Shown: positions 29,910-44,900 of the stretch, in pieces
Layout of the letters: each line of letters opens with the position of its first letter
How positions within the stretch are numbered: position 1 is the stretch's first letter
DNA from: Apostichopus japonicus
Lineage: Eukaryota > Echinodermata > Holothuroidea > Aspidochirotida > Stichopodidae
Reading direction: 5' to 3'
DNA: 64,000 bases
NCBI RefSeq assembly: GCF_037975245.1
Contig: NC_092568.1
Span: 35,812,501-35,876,500, forward strand
Notes under the pieces: model-generated
Database searches by the model: none
Told to the model about the DNA's origin: nothing
The model's input: the letters and a program-made list of their open reading frames with translations, nothing else
Made by a program: the position numbers and the translations under genes

Positions 29910-32900
29910 ATATATATGAAGTGCAGTGGTTCATTAACAGTGCATTCTGAGTTTCAAGTTTTCCTTGTAAAATGCAATTTGCAAGGGTTGGCATGGTCAT
30001 CTGTTAAAGTCATCTGCAAACTTTTGTACCTGATGGTGTTGTATTTAATTCATTCCTTCTGTGATACCCCAGGTTTTTTGGCGTCCAGGCAAATCCATCA
30101 AAAACCAATAATTTGGGAAGAATCTATCAATTTACTTGTTAAATTATATTGCAGCTGCTAAAGCTGTGGTATGTCAAATTAACTGACAGTGTTTCTTTGG
30201 GGGGAAGGAATCAATCAATTGTTATCACTGTAAGACAACTATCATACAGGGGAAGAAGCCTAAAGAATGGCAATCCAAGTTTGGAGTTTCAAAATTATAA
30301 ATTATCACCACAATTCTGTACAAGAGAATCCAGTATCACATGAAATGTTAGTTATTTTGTCTTTTTTTTTATTTTTGTTTTTATTTATTTATTTTTTATT
30401 GAATGTGAAGATATTATTTTTTTTTTACTTTTGGCATGTGAGAAGCCTTAGAGGAGAGCAGTCACACTGTGTAGTTTGTACTGTATAATCTATTAAGTCA
30501 TAATATTTACTGTGCATAATGTGTATAAGTATGCATGCTAGCATATATGACTGACACATATGCATATGCTGAGGCACATTATGTATAAGCCAAAGAAGAG
30601 ATGACATAGAGGGAAATGGAAAAGTACAGTTTCATTGAATATTAGTTCATAGGGAAATTGGATATTTTTAAGAGAGAGAGAGAGAGCTGGAATTTTTTGT
30701 TTTTAACAAAGGACTTCCAAAATTTGTTTTGTTGGAATGGAAAAAGAAAGGAGAAACAAAACACTAGTAAATGAATAATTATTGTGTTTGAAAATTACTT
30801 AGAACCTTTTATAAAGTAGCATCTTGTCAGTGATATTGAATAGGTACAGTAACTATTTATCTATGTGAAATGTAAATGCACACATTTTATGCAAATCTTT
30901 TTGTTTTATGATCTTTGGTTACCATAACTGTGGAAGCCTGTGTGAAATACCCTTCTTTTCTCCAACATGAAAGGATATTAAAAAAAAAAAAAATTAAAAC
31001 ACAGTAGAACTTCAAGTTTTGTACTGACAACAAAAAAATATGACATAAGTTTAAAAATTATTACTAGACAAAAAAGAATAAATAATTAGTACTTAGGTAA
31101 ACTGTGATTACGTCTTTGTCTCAAGGCAATTAAATACATTCATCTGATATTGATCTGTAACAGAACCTGCAGCTATGAAGACATCTATTATATATAGCAT
31201 ATTATGTATATCTTAAGGAGTTACCCGGCAAGAAGGTGCTGTATTTTGTAAGACGATTCCCGTGTTTCAAATTCCTGGAGCATCGTCGTGTAAAAATTCT
31301 GTCAGCGTGATACTCGATATATGTATATGCCTGGATACGGCACGATTATGGTATTCTCCTACCTTCTACGTGGGTATATTAATATCCAGTTGTTTACATT
31401 ACTCATAGCCAAGAAGGTTTGAGTGTTTGAAGTATCAATAAAATTGCCTCCATGACAATCCAGATTCTGTGCTTAAAATTCAACTCAAGTATTACCAACT
31501 TTAATCATCGTCTTCCTTCTCTTCCTCTTCCTTCTTCTTGTTTTTTTCTTCTTCTCTCTCATGCTCGTAATATCCCACTTGCGTCCCTCCTAGCTTTCCA
31601 ATAATCTCGCCATTTTTTTTATCGAAAATGAGAAATGTTATAATACCAGCATCAGAATTCTCATTCATTGGGTACGAACAAGTCGGTTTGACAACCGGGA
31701 AAAGAAATAACGAGTATAATATATCATACGCCATAGTACCCAATCTATGTTTGGAATACTCGAAATTTGATATCGTCTGAAAGAAGTAGGTGAAGTGATA
31801 TCGCATCATCCCCGAAACTTGTGAGGATGAATTGATGTGGTTATGAAAGTAATCATGTGTGAGTGGTATGGACTTTCAAGTATAAAACACCAGAGAGTTG
31901 TGTGTGACTTTGCTCTTGTTATCAGTATTAACATCTCTGGAATCATCAGGCAAAAAGTTGTTGTAAGGAAGAAGAAAAGGCCTGGCAGTTAACTACTAAT
32001 GGCAACGGTGCCAAATGTTACAACTAATTTTTGTTGACAATTTAGGCTGGGAAATTTCAAATCATAGTTTTCTTTTTAAGAATTTGATTTTTTCTTTTTT
32101 TTTTTGCAATCAAATTAAGTAGAGGAGGAGAGGGAGAGCAATTAACATTTTGTAAGATGGTAGAATAAATTGAGAATTAAATAAGACAGACCCGTAAGTT
32201 GTAAGTATTGAATCGTGGAACTTAAAACAGAAATCATCTAACCGTTCATTAATTCCTTTTGACATTCTATGGTTGTCCTATGGGGATATCTTTAGTACTT
32301 ACAGTAGTCTAAGGTGAAAGTGGCAATGAGAAGTGTTTTTTTGCAGTTTTGAGTCTTGCGCAAGCAGTGTTGAAGGAATATTTGACATCTTCATTTTCTG
32401 AATTCTTATGTGACCGATGGCCGACATTAATGTAAGATTGATTACCTACATGCAATTTATGTGTTGGAATGTACAAAATCATGTAATCTTGAAAACATAT
32501 GGGAATGTTTGGTACATAAGTGTTTGGTTCACCCCCTTAACTGTGTGATTCACTCTGATAGATATCAGATATATAGTATATTTTCTCAGACACTGAGCCC
32601 CTTGTGCCTAAGCATATAACTAAATCAACGCATTTCATTCATCATTGGACAAGTTAATCCTTTCTCTTTCAATTGTTATAAGTCTCATTCTAATATCTTG
32701 AGAAAACACCTTGTCAATTTCCATTTAAAAAAGAAGTGATACTATGATTATCCTTTTGATCTAACTGTTGATTTCGGCCTACAGTATGACCCTTGCAATC
32801 TACAAACGTAACCTGCATAAATTTCCCCAATACTCTGCTCCATTGTGTCAATCTATAATTTCATTTTCAATGCTGTTCCATTAACTATATCACTTTTATT

Positions 32901-35900
32901 CAAATTCAGCTCTCCTTTAAAAGGAGGAAAAAGTTGATATCAAACACTGTCACTTTTGTCCAGGGAACTTAAAATTGGAAGCCGGTGACTCGTACACTTG
33001 TGAAACATATCATTTGCCAGAATGAAGTTTTGTTGGAAACCTCAAAATTGTTCTCCAGTTTGTGACTCGTTTAGGACAAATTTGGCAAGGCAGTTAATAT
33101 TTGATAACGAAAATTTTGAACGAAAACTTCCATAATTCTTCCCTGTACTATAAATGGAATTGTCCAACATCTTTATTAAGTGAGTTGCAAACAAGAACAT
33201 GTTTGTTTACGCACGATTACCTCAACTACGCCAATTCACAGACCGATTCCGAGAAAAATCCTGCTATGTGGGATTTAGAGGTAAACATTCCCATATGGTT
33301 ATACAGTTTCTATTTATAAATGATGAAAGGATCATTTTTGAAACATTAAGTTTGATACATATTCGTGTGAAACCAATTAAATAACAGATATTTTGGAATT
33401 TACAAGCAAATGGAATAAACTGTTTCCTTACTGTATGGGCAAATTGTTTTTTCATAGTCATCTCGTTTCAAATATCAATCATGATGATGATTGGTTTCAG
33501 CTTCTCTTTAAATAATGCTCTACCATTTCTTTGTCTGGTGGGGTGTTAAATGGTTCAGATTTTTAATGTCAGGGTGACAGCATGTTCTCTACAGACAACT
33601 TATATAGATCTACTGTATTGTCTTCACAGCTGATAACCTGATTGGAGCTTGGTACTATTTTCTTCGACCCTTGTAGATGCCGATAATAACATAAATATCC
33701 TTCAACACTCTACAAGTCAATTTGACGCAGTGGGGTTCGATCCTGTCAAATTCTTCACAATAGAGCCTCTGCATATGATGTTGTGATTGGTCTTGCTGTA
33801 ATACTGTAGCTATGTACCATCACAATGTCTATGGTTCATGTTTATTAGAATGTAGGTACGAATGTACAAAAAGAAAACAATTTATTCTCTGATTTCTAAA
33901 ATGTTTAAAAATTCTTGAATATCAGTTTCACAGTAGACATGGAAGCCACAATTCTGGTTGAAAATTGTGGTAGCTATAGTTCAAATCATAGATGTTAAGA
34001 ATATTTGTTCACTTTACACGGCTATGGCAAAACTATTAGTATAAAGATGGAATGCCACTGTATATAATCCATGATCTATTCTGACATTGGATGTGATGAA
34101 TGAATATTCCATCCCTTTTTTTCTTGCAAATGGAGATGCTTTTGTAAAAGTCACACAGTGGTTTCAGACATGACTGCCATAGTTTGAAGAACACTGTGTA
34201 TAAACTGCATAACATGCAACTAGAAGTACACATTGAAACAAATCATTCATAAATCCCTTAACGACAAGCAACAAAGGACATCAGTCATCCATTGCAAGTG
34301 GCCAAGTTTGTATTTTTGCGATATTTATAGGACAAGTAAGTTGTAAATCATACACAACTTACAAATGTCGAGCAATTTTCGTCATCGCAAACACCACTTG
34401 CGCTGCGATTTGTGTTTACATTATAGACAAAGGAGTTGTTTTTGTAGAATAATCAACAAAGTGATTGCACAGTGATCACAAATCGCTGGAAAAGCTTGGA
34501 CGAAACTCTTGTCGGTCGGTTGCGAGTAGACAGGTAGTGGACTTTTAAGATGGTTAGCAGTTATGAAGACTGTTGAAATGTAAATACAACAATATATGAA
34601 ATAGCTGAAAACACGCAGAGGGTATAAAAATTATTAGGGATAAATGTTAGTAGAAATTGGAGATGCATTTCAATTTAGGTCGATTTTAATCTCTATTGAA
34701 TGTAAGCTGTTTTCTAGAAAGACAAAATGGATTTTATACAACGTTGTATCAAACGTTAATCTTATTTATTTAAAAGTCATATAAATTTCTCTTAACTCCT
34801 CTTAACTCTGGTTACCAAATTGTTTCCATTGATGCCTGTACAGTATGTATGTGATTTCCCAAGGTTGGAAAATTGTAACCCAAAGATTTCAAAGGCCTAC
34901 TCCTATCTCTGTCTTCCATTACCCAGCTTACGAGTCACTATACAAGCTTGGCGATCATTTTGAGCTCACCGTCCATTAAAGTTTTACGGAGCTTTGGTTC
35001 TAACACTTAATTTTACTATCTTTATTCATTTATATGAGAACAAAGGGAAATGAACACAATCTCTGAATGCTTGCTTTGATTGACATTCAGAGTAAAAGTT
35101 GCATACTTGCTCTTTGAAACTTTGGTGATGTCTGCTGTCCTGTATAAACACTTTTGGTAAAAAATAAATTAAAAGCCCTATGAGGGGATGTTTCTAGAAC
35201 AGTTATAGTATATAACCATTTTTTCTCCCGTCTCATTTGAAAGTTCTTGTTTGTATCAGTGCTCTATACCCACAAGGTGTCTTATAAAAGAACTGGACTT
35301 TCTCAAGGATAATATTTTAACCTCTTATGGAGATTCTTCAAGAGGTCAAAAAATGTTTGTTTTCGCTCGATCCAAAGATAGACCTTACAAATCAATCTCG
35401 ATGATGTTACTAGAGGCCAGCTATGTTTACTTAAAAGCGGTGGTTTGTTTGGCCACCATTAATGCTTGTCACTTTCTTTTAAAGTACGGGAGCTTCCACT
35501 TCCTCAGGATAAATTTGTCAGTAAATATGCTCTGTGAACCTGTAACCTACTTGAAGTGAAGGGAATTATCCTCCTAACCTTCCAGCTACAGTATTATCCA
35601 TGATATTGAACCTGGTCAGGGTGGAAATGGGCCCCTGTGAAAAGCGGTTTGCCCCAAGATATGATGGGATTCCTCTTTTCAGCCTTTCTGTAACATAACT
35701 GTTTTAAGCAATGTTCAATTTAAAGAAATTGCATACAGGGGTTTTATATGTTAAGAGAGTAAAATTGTGGAAGAAGAAAGCCGAATAAGAAATTAGAAAA
35801 GGAGATCAAGGGATGGTTTTCAATTTCCTTGTTAAGTAAATAAATACTTTGAAGTCTGAATTTATGGGATTTTGGAAGCCAAACATTGTATCAGCCATTG

Positions 35901-38900
35901 CTAAGTTACCTTGAGTGAACTTTACGGTGTACCCTTAAGATGTGGGCTCTCAGCATCTCCATTTTTATAAGATTGAACAATTTCTGAACAATTGTTCATG
36001 TCCAAAATGAGTAATTGCTTTGACTCTTACATAGATCAAGGAGAAAATAGAACTACCAAAAAGTTTGAAATGAACGTTTAACTTAAAGTGGCCGTAAGCT
36101 GTCTCAAGCTTTTTCACTCTTTATTTGTAAACTTTATTCAATTATTCCAACAGGCAGTTTATGTCAGTTTTATGACATACAGTAACTCACAATAAGTAAC
36201 TCACAATCTGCTTGGAAAGGAATCTCTGCCACTTTTGAAATTAGTTTTGTGAAATACAATAATGAGTAACTCACAATCTGCTTGGCAAGGAGGCCCTGCC
36301 ACTTTTGAAATTAGTTTTATGAAATTTCCTGTCCTAATATACAGTAGCTCATGCAGGACAGAAATACTTGTTTACAGAAACACTTTACAGCCTATACATC
36401 TTTAATTTGAGGAGGCTACAGTTTCCACTAAGAAATGGTAAGTCACAGAAACAACAACCAATCATGGTTACTGTTTGACTTCAGTTTCATTGAAAAAAAA
36501 AAACTGTGTCACATCTTTTTTACATTAAAATTTGTTGCCAGCTCTGTGGAATGATTGTTGCTTATATTGCTAATGGGTTTTGAATGTCAGTTTTGGAGAA
36601 AACAAAATATCCTTCTGACTTTTGTAGCCTTGGGCTCTCTGCCTAATTTAATGATTATGTTGTAGGATTGAGATAAATCTGTTGATTCAATCAAACATTA
36701 ATTGTTTTAAGTGGCTTAGTCACAGTTGTACATTTTTAGGAAAGAGATTATCTTGTTGTTCTCCTCAATTTTTGTTTCTCAACTTTTAACTTGATATATT
36801 CTGTAAATGTTCTTTTTCGCCTTTGGCAGTAAACCTCCCACCATCAAATAGAGTGAAAGGAACTGGATTTATGCCGACTTGATTTTCAAAAGAGTATTTG
36901 TGATGTAGCTTGATGTCTTGGATTATATATCTACAGGTTATGTACCATTACTCAATTTAATCATGGTATCAAGTTGAAGGTTACATGGTTACTTGGCTTC
37001 GCTGTCATCTTGAGATAAAGACCTGTCATGAGTTTTATGTTTGACATGGTTCTTTGCCCTGCATATCCACCTAGGGCCTCATTATCAATACAGTTAAAAT
37101 CAAGAGATAGGATGAACCAAGGTATTACAGTAAGTAAATCATTTGATGTTTCGGGCAAAAAATCTTCCGTTACTTGTGTTATCTTGTTTTCTGCTTCTTT
37201 TACTCTCAAAATGTTATCCTATACAAATGTCACCATTTGTGTACACATTCAGCTGACCTTACAAGCCTGGTCACAGGTATTAGATGACAATGCTAGAATA
37301 GCTTCAAAAGTATTAACTAGATTAAACATAATTAATACAAACCTTTCCCATGCATTTCTTATTTCGTTTTTTTTTAGCAGATGTGAAATTTTTTCTGTGG
37401 GTTTTGCGGGAGATTGATAATTTATCACTTATAATGAAAACAAAAAGTACAACAATAATAATAACAGTAACAACAACAACCACGACCACGACCAGAACAA
37501 CAACAATAACAATAATAATGATAATAATAATGATCATAATCTTAATCATTATGATAATAATAAAGTAAAACACATTAGCATGAATGGAATTTCTTCTCTT
37601 CCTGTGATATTGCCTATAAATTTTGGGATTTTCATATAGTAATTTAGCATTATTCACATATATATACTATAAACTTCATTTTCTATATAAAACATCCAAG
37701 GAATGTGTGTATATATTAATTACATTCACCATAATGATGTTTATATCATTTTGACTACATATATATGACCACGTAATGTTTCATGTTACATGTATATGTC
37801 CATGTAATGTTTCATGTTACATGTCTACAGTCGCCTAGAACACATTACACACTGCAAAAGTTGTTTCATACCAGGTTATATTCGTTATGAAAGAGATATA
37901 GGGCGTGTCGCTCATAATAACAAGCATAATCATTTTTCGTAACAATTGTAATTAAAAATTTGCAACATGAGTATGTTTTGTTTACTTTGAGCTTGACAAG
38001 TGACAGAGAAATCCATGTAAAAGTAGTTCAGATACCATAAATATATCAAACGCCAATCGTATGCTCTGTTTCACATGCGGTATTGGCTATAAGTGTTGTG
38101 CATAAAGGTAGCTAGCCTGCAAGAAATATTCTGTGGCATTTGTGAGTGAATACAGTATGAGGCCTCGAAAGTACTATACATGCCAAAATACTTTTACATA
38201 TTGTATAGACCTGATCATACAGAACAGATCTATGTCGTCTGCTGTAAACTAAGTGTCAAATTTGATCAATCCTACTTCATCTATTAACATTTAGGAAGTT
38301 CACTAGTCTTTTAAGTCATAAGTAGTGAAGTCCACGTAAGGATTGAATTTGTCGAATACACTTCAGATCTCATTCAACGGCTAGACGTGAAATGTAACAC
38401 AATACCGAAATACAAACTGGAAATAGCATCTTGGAATCAAACGTGTACACAAAAATGGTGTAACCAGTTAATTATTTAGATTTGCAGTAAAGGCAACTCC
38501 ATTGTGTATGAAGGTATTCATGGATTGAAGGTGGTTTCAGTGGTCTCCCTGTATGCCTCGATTTACCAACTTTTACCACTTTAGATATCAATTTTAGCAT
38601 TCTGAAATTGTCTTGAAAACTTCAAGTTAAGAAGGAAATAATATTGATGAGGTGGAAATATGTCAGTGAAGCTGTCATAAATAGTAATCCGATAAACGTA
38701 CTGTAAGTTAGTACATCTCATAAGCCTTGGTGATGGTACTGTACAGTATCAGAGTCATTTGTACTGTAGTAAAATTGTTACCCAATCTCTGGGAGTCCCC
38801 CCCCCCCCCCAAATTGCCAGATCCTCTCTTGCCCATAACCCCTAATATGTCTTATCTACTGTATGTAAACTGCTATTAAACATTTCACACAGGCCTGAAC

Positions 38901-41900
38901 CCATTAATCTACCTGTAGTTCCTGCTATACTTTTTCTCTATAAGCAGCTGTGCGTTCCCTTTCTGGGAATAATTTGCCTCAGGTTGGGAACCATTGCTGC
39001 CTACTTAAACCAGGGAGTCATTATGGAACCATAACAACTCCCTGCTTAAACTGAATACCTAATCATTACAATGTGAAAATGTGAAAGAAAATAAGTGTCA
39101 ACATAGCATTTCCTTCCATACTCTGTCAAATGTTTAAGTATGACTATTGTCTCCGCATTACTAAATATGTGTAGTCGCTGAAGATTTGGTTTCAGTCAGA
39201 GTCCCACGTTTCCTGCGATTTTTTAATCATCCTAAGTGTAAAGTTACTTTTCCATTTCCCTGGCATTATAAGCCAGTACCATGTGAATAGAAAGCAGGAT
39301 TAATCCCTTGAGTTGATAAGCAGCTAAGCAAGGACACTAAATGTGGAGATATAGGTGTCAATACAAGTGTATACTTGTGAGAGACTGATGGCTGCTCAGC
39401 TTCAATCCGATGTAACGGTCATTCCATGTCAAATCACCAAATTTTGTCATAAAAGTCATCGCCAGGTGACCGATTCCACCGTTGCATGAAGCTTCATCAA
39501 ATTGTGCCATTATACGCAAGACAGTCCAAAAAATGTTTAGCTCTGATAACCAAATGGATTTGTAGTTAACTTTAACAGCCCTTTTAGAAATATAGCACAA
39601 TTTCATTTCATTTATTTGTTTCTACACAATATAAATACAGAGAAGTTAACTAAGTGACAAAACTTATCAACAACAGGGAAAATTGTGAAATGAAGCACTC
39701 CAAAAAATCCAGAGGGCTTGTCTAGTAGAGCGCTCCCATAAGTACATAGAGAGAACAATACAAGAAAACAGTAACACTTATATCCACCCACACCAACCCA
39801 ACAGCTATAACCCACCTCCACCACCCACAATACATATATATACACATATGCATACATATACAATTGAATACAAATACACACATGCATATACACATATATA
39901 CATACTGTACATATATATATATATACTGTATATATATACACCCATGTTAATATAAACATGTATGCTTACTAACACAAACACAAAAACAATCATGTATATA
40001 CATATATGTTAGGGGGGGGGGGGGAAATTACAATAACAAATTTACCACATATTAACTTAAAATCTGGTGGAGTTTCAGCAGAATTGGAATCGGTCACCTG
40101 CGGACTAACGGATCATTCGGAGTGGAATGACCTTTATAGTGAGCTAAACCTATTCAGATTGTAAGTGACTAATCGGGCCCCCAAAGACTGCCGTTTTTAC
40201 CGAGCTAGAATCAACTGCTTTTTTCCCCTTCTCTGAGAGTATTAAATTAATTACAACTTGCATTATGGTATCAGCTGATGATAAAATGTTGCAAAAAATG
40301 TTTTGGCTCAGAGAAAGAAAAAAACATTTTTTGAACGAGGGAAATAAGAAAACTCAAGTCATCCTTCTTCATTCTCTCCCCATTTTTGACAATGCCTGGA
40401 GTAAAATATATTTCTAACATGGTTTATCTCAACTCTACGGTAGTTCATAATGTGCAGGGTCCCTCAGAGAGTTTGCTGACCTTATCAAGTCAGGTACAAA
40501 TCTGACAGCAAATTTTCTAGCTAACATCTTTACTAGAAATGCCCCTTACCTCAAAGGATACATAGAGAAAAGAGAAGGTTGTTGTTTATTTTCTTACTTT
40601 AGAGTTAAAGTTGAGAGTGATATGGAGCATTTTGCTCTTACGTCTCGGTTAAGAATGACAAGCGGAAATGTATGAGGATGAGAAACGTGCTCCAAACTGA
40701 CCCCCTGTTTCTGCCTCAAAAATGATGCAAGTAGTCGACCGTTGCACTTTTTGCACCCCAGATATTAATAACCAGCGTTTCTCCAAACGTCATCAGCAGC
40801 GAAAAGTAGGTAAAGGTAACGAAATACTTTTGGTGACATTTTCAAAAAGAAGAAAAAGAAAATAGAAAATATAGTACTGTGCCTTTTCCACATCAGATCT
40901 CACCGCCTGCAAGACAGTCCCGCCATGATTTTGATGAGAATTACATTTTAAATATATTTTGCATTTATTTTGGATGAAGGAATTTTGCAAGTACGTCATA
41001 TCTTTGGGAGAGTGACAAATGGAAGGTGGCAAGTTTATAGTGTTCCAGATATAAGTTCAAAATCAGCTGAGGGTGGGTCATACTTATACATGTACAAAAT
41101 AATGAGAATTGGTGATGTTTGAGAAACAGCAGTCAAACTTTAATGACGTTAGCACTGGTTTTGGTCAAAGATGTATAAAACGCCGGTTTTGGTGAAAATG
41201 TACACAGATCATTAGAAATATGAAGAAAAAAAAACTGGTTATGATTGCAGCGAGGTCAATCGCATCTGTATAACAGACCTACATGTGGATATTTTCTCTG
41301 AGACTTTCACTGTACACTTCTGCATGCTTCAAGCAGAGTTGACTGAAACAGGGATCATGTCTTTGAACATATTGAGTGCCTTTCCATTAAATGGTGTTGG
41401 CTTCTAATAGGGATCTGTTTTACATAGTAGTGAACAAGAAATGGTGGGTGGAAGGGGTGGGGTCCCGGATGGAGTGTGCCAATATCGTCTGAGGTGGTTC
41501 AAATTTCTCCCTGATTTGACAACATTATCTCTAATTCGACAACTTTAGTATGTGTAGAATGCATCTAGGTGGCAGTCTTTATCTTTTGATGTGGGAAATG
41601 TTGTAGGGGTGATTTGTGGGTGGGGGGGGGGGTGGATAACCCCTAAACAACTAAACCATGTTCCAAATATTCAATGAGGGGAAAGCTTCCAGTCACAGTC
41701 ACGAGTGCTTTCACTTCTGAATTAATCAAGTTTCTCATCAGAAATGTATTCTCAGTTCAAAATCTTCAGAGTTGTAACACTGCCCTTAATTATTTGGGTG
41801 ATAATATTGTTGAACTTTGTCAGAAGTAGTTTTTGGTCTGACCTTAAAGGTGACAAAGTAAACCACTTGTTGATGTTTCAGCATGAGTTAAGTTAAGTCC

Positions 41901-44900
41901 AGACTCTGAGGAGCCTGAATGTTTCCTATGTTGATTTATACAGTAACTGCCCCAGCAAGATGAAATGCAATGTGAATAAAAGTAAACTGTGACCTGGTTT
42001 GCTTGAGCAGGAGTGACCATTATTAGGAACTTTCTAGCATATCTTCTGCCACTTCAGTTCCTCATATCACATGACTGGCAGTTGAAGGGGGGGGGGAGGC
42101 TTCATCCCTTGGAGGAGTGAACAATTTGTCGTGGACTGTCACTGTTCAGGTGCCAAGAACCAGTCTTGCTTTTGCTGCCTGGTATTGCCAAATTGCCAAT
42201 CATGTTTATTCAACATCTGCGTCAATATATGGAGACATATTTATTCTACGTGCACTGATCTCAAAATAGAGTCCCTTAGGTATACTGGCCATGTGTGTTT
42301 AACTAATTAGCAATCTGCCTTAGTGTCACCATAGTTAAAAAAGTTGAAATAACTTCGTCATTGCTTTGGATTCTTGAATCCAAGATGTGAAATAATTTGC
42401 AAAAAGAATATGTTACAGTACTCGTGGCTACTGCTTTAACTTGTAATGTACAATTATCTACAGTATAGTGCCAAACAGTTTTGCTGTACACTCTGTGGTG
42501 TATGTTGAAAATTTGAGGGGAATGGAAAAATTCATGCAAGGGTGAATTTAGATTCACTATTTTGTCTGTTGATTTAGCAAGACAATTTTGTCCTCAAGAA
42601 AATAGAAATGAAAACAAAAAAAAGTGACTGAATAGCGAATATATGGATTTTCAAAAGAAGAATTTACATCATTTGAAGAAGAAAAAAATTGTCTAGAAGA
42701 AAGAAACGATTAGGTCAAGTCAGGTCAAATCACAACCAGCCATTAAAGATAGACAACAAACTGACCGGAAATGGAAATAATAAATGTGAGTCTTCATCTT
42801 TGGTCATAACGAGAAAAAGAAAGCAGAAAAGCAAAACAAATGTGGAATGGATTTCAATATCAATTCCTTTATGTTAGTATTAATTATTTAAAATTTATAA
42901 ACAACCAATTATATGTACACATGAAAAACAAATAATTCATGTGATTAGAACAGAGATGAAAAGAAAGTGAAAGATATATGAAGGTGTGAATCTAAAAATA
43001 CTTCAAAGGATTAAAATTTAATGGATGTAAAGCTCCATTTTGACTTAAAAGTGCAGCTCTATAAATAAGCAAATTTTCTAAAATTTGTGATTCTAAAACT
43101 TGGAGTGATTTCAGGATTTCTGAAATCGTAGTTTGTCTTACCTGCACCTGTAGGGAAGTCAAGTCACAATGTAGAGGATGCTCTATCCAGGCAAGTATAA
43201 TTATTTTCGGTAAGTCTAACAGAGTCGTTTTTGGCGGCAGCATTAATGTTATTCTCAAGGATATCATTTAACCTAAGCAAAATATATATAGCTGGTGATA
43301 TTTAGGCTCATCGACATGACCGAGGCAAGATATTTCCAGGACGTGTTTTCATCTAGTTCATGGAACTGGTTATACAGACCGCCTTAAGTGTTCCCCTATC
43401 AGTATTAAAAGAAATTTTTGAAGTGATAGAGAGAATATATGGATGAAGCCTTCAGACGTGCATGATGCTTGAATAATTATTTGTGATGAAGTGCAATAGA
43501 AAGCTGACAGAAGCATTATTTATTATGGAAAGAATTGTCAACGTGAGATCTGAGCAATATGCGGCTTTTGTTTCTCGTTATGAGAAGTTCATTGATTTGA
43601 ACAGATCTACATCACTGGGTTCTCCGCCTAGCTTAACTCATGTGTACCATAAACTGACATTATTTATACCTACTGTACACTATATATACACCCATCAATG
43701 TCAGCAAAAGGATTCTTTTTCCCTTTTTCTTTTTTCGATCAGAATTATCAATCATTCAAGAAAGGAAGAAAGATGAAAAAAAACTAGCAATGTAACACAG
43801 TGTAACAGCCTGTTTTGTTTACATCAGGGTGAATTGATTTTTTTAGGAGGAGGGAAAATTTGGTTTAAAATGACAAATTGTAACCTTTACAAGAATGAGG
43901 ACGTACGTGGGTGCGTATATGCGTGACACCTTCCCTGTAAACAAGGGAAGTTTGATCAAATCAGATATATAAGGAACAGTATGCGATTTTCTCATATTGT
44001 GTTACAAGTAGCCATTTACCAGGATATGCAGTTTTGTATATTGAATTATGTTTCTTGAAGGATGCTCTCTTAAATAAATTATAGTCTCTTAGAAATTTTT
44101 TAGCAACACAACCCTGAAAATTGGCTCAGCTGTTTCCGAGGACATTGTTTTACACTTTATTGCGCTAAAAGTATACTTTTGAACTGGAACCATGTGACCT
44201 TTGACCTCGGTTCCCATGGCAACCACATATTTTGATAGTACTTGACATTTCCATTATACATGTGATGGTTTCCAATTTAATGTTTCACCTTGGAGTTATA
44301 GGAGAAAAAAAAACATTTTTACTAAATTTGACCTTCAACCTCTGACCTTTTTTTCAATGGGGGGGGGCCTGCAATATAAAAGGATTTACCCTGAGATACC
44401 TTCCCACCAAATTTGAAGCAAATCGGCCCAGCTGTTTAGGAGGATGTTTTGACACTAAATTGGACACAAACACCCATTTGACCCCTCCCTCAGTCATGGA
44501 CTTCAGGTAACTCAGGGGTACCCCACCATGGGTGATTTCCCCGAGTCCCCCTAGAGGAGCTACTCAGGAAAATTAACCATCACCATGGAAACTGTTGCTT
44601 TGGCAACTGGCATAGCTGTATATAGTCCAACTGGCAAAGGAAAGTTCTACAACATCTCATGGGAGCGAAGAGATAAAACACTGCACTATATGAATTCCCA
44701 ATAACTGTAAGAAAGAACTGACTTCCATAGTTGCACATATATACGTCTTGCTCATTCATTGATCAGCATGTTCTTGTTACCGCCCCATGTCGACATCAAG
44801 ACAGCACTTTCTGAAAGTGATCTGCCCCCTTCTGGATGAGCAACATATCATAACAGCTCTTTATTTCAGCATGTGATGATTTTTGTTGTGTCAAATGTAG

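Noticed and set aside
37028-37417. 129-codon + strand frame overlapped by an 82-codon minus frame
   Set aside because: Neither frame resembles a known family. Overlapping open frames on both strands in a stop-poor stretch fit chance.
37322-37657. 111-codon minus frame rich in Ile and Val
   Set aside because: It is the translation of a trinucleotide microsatellite.
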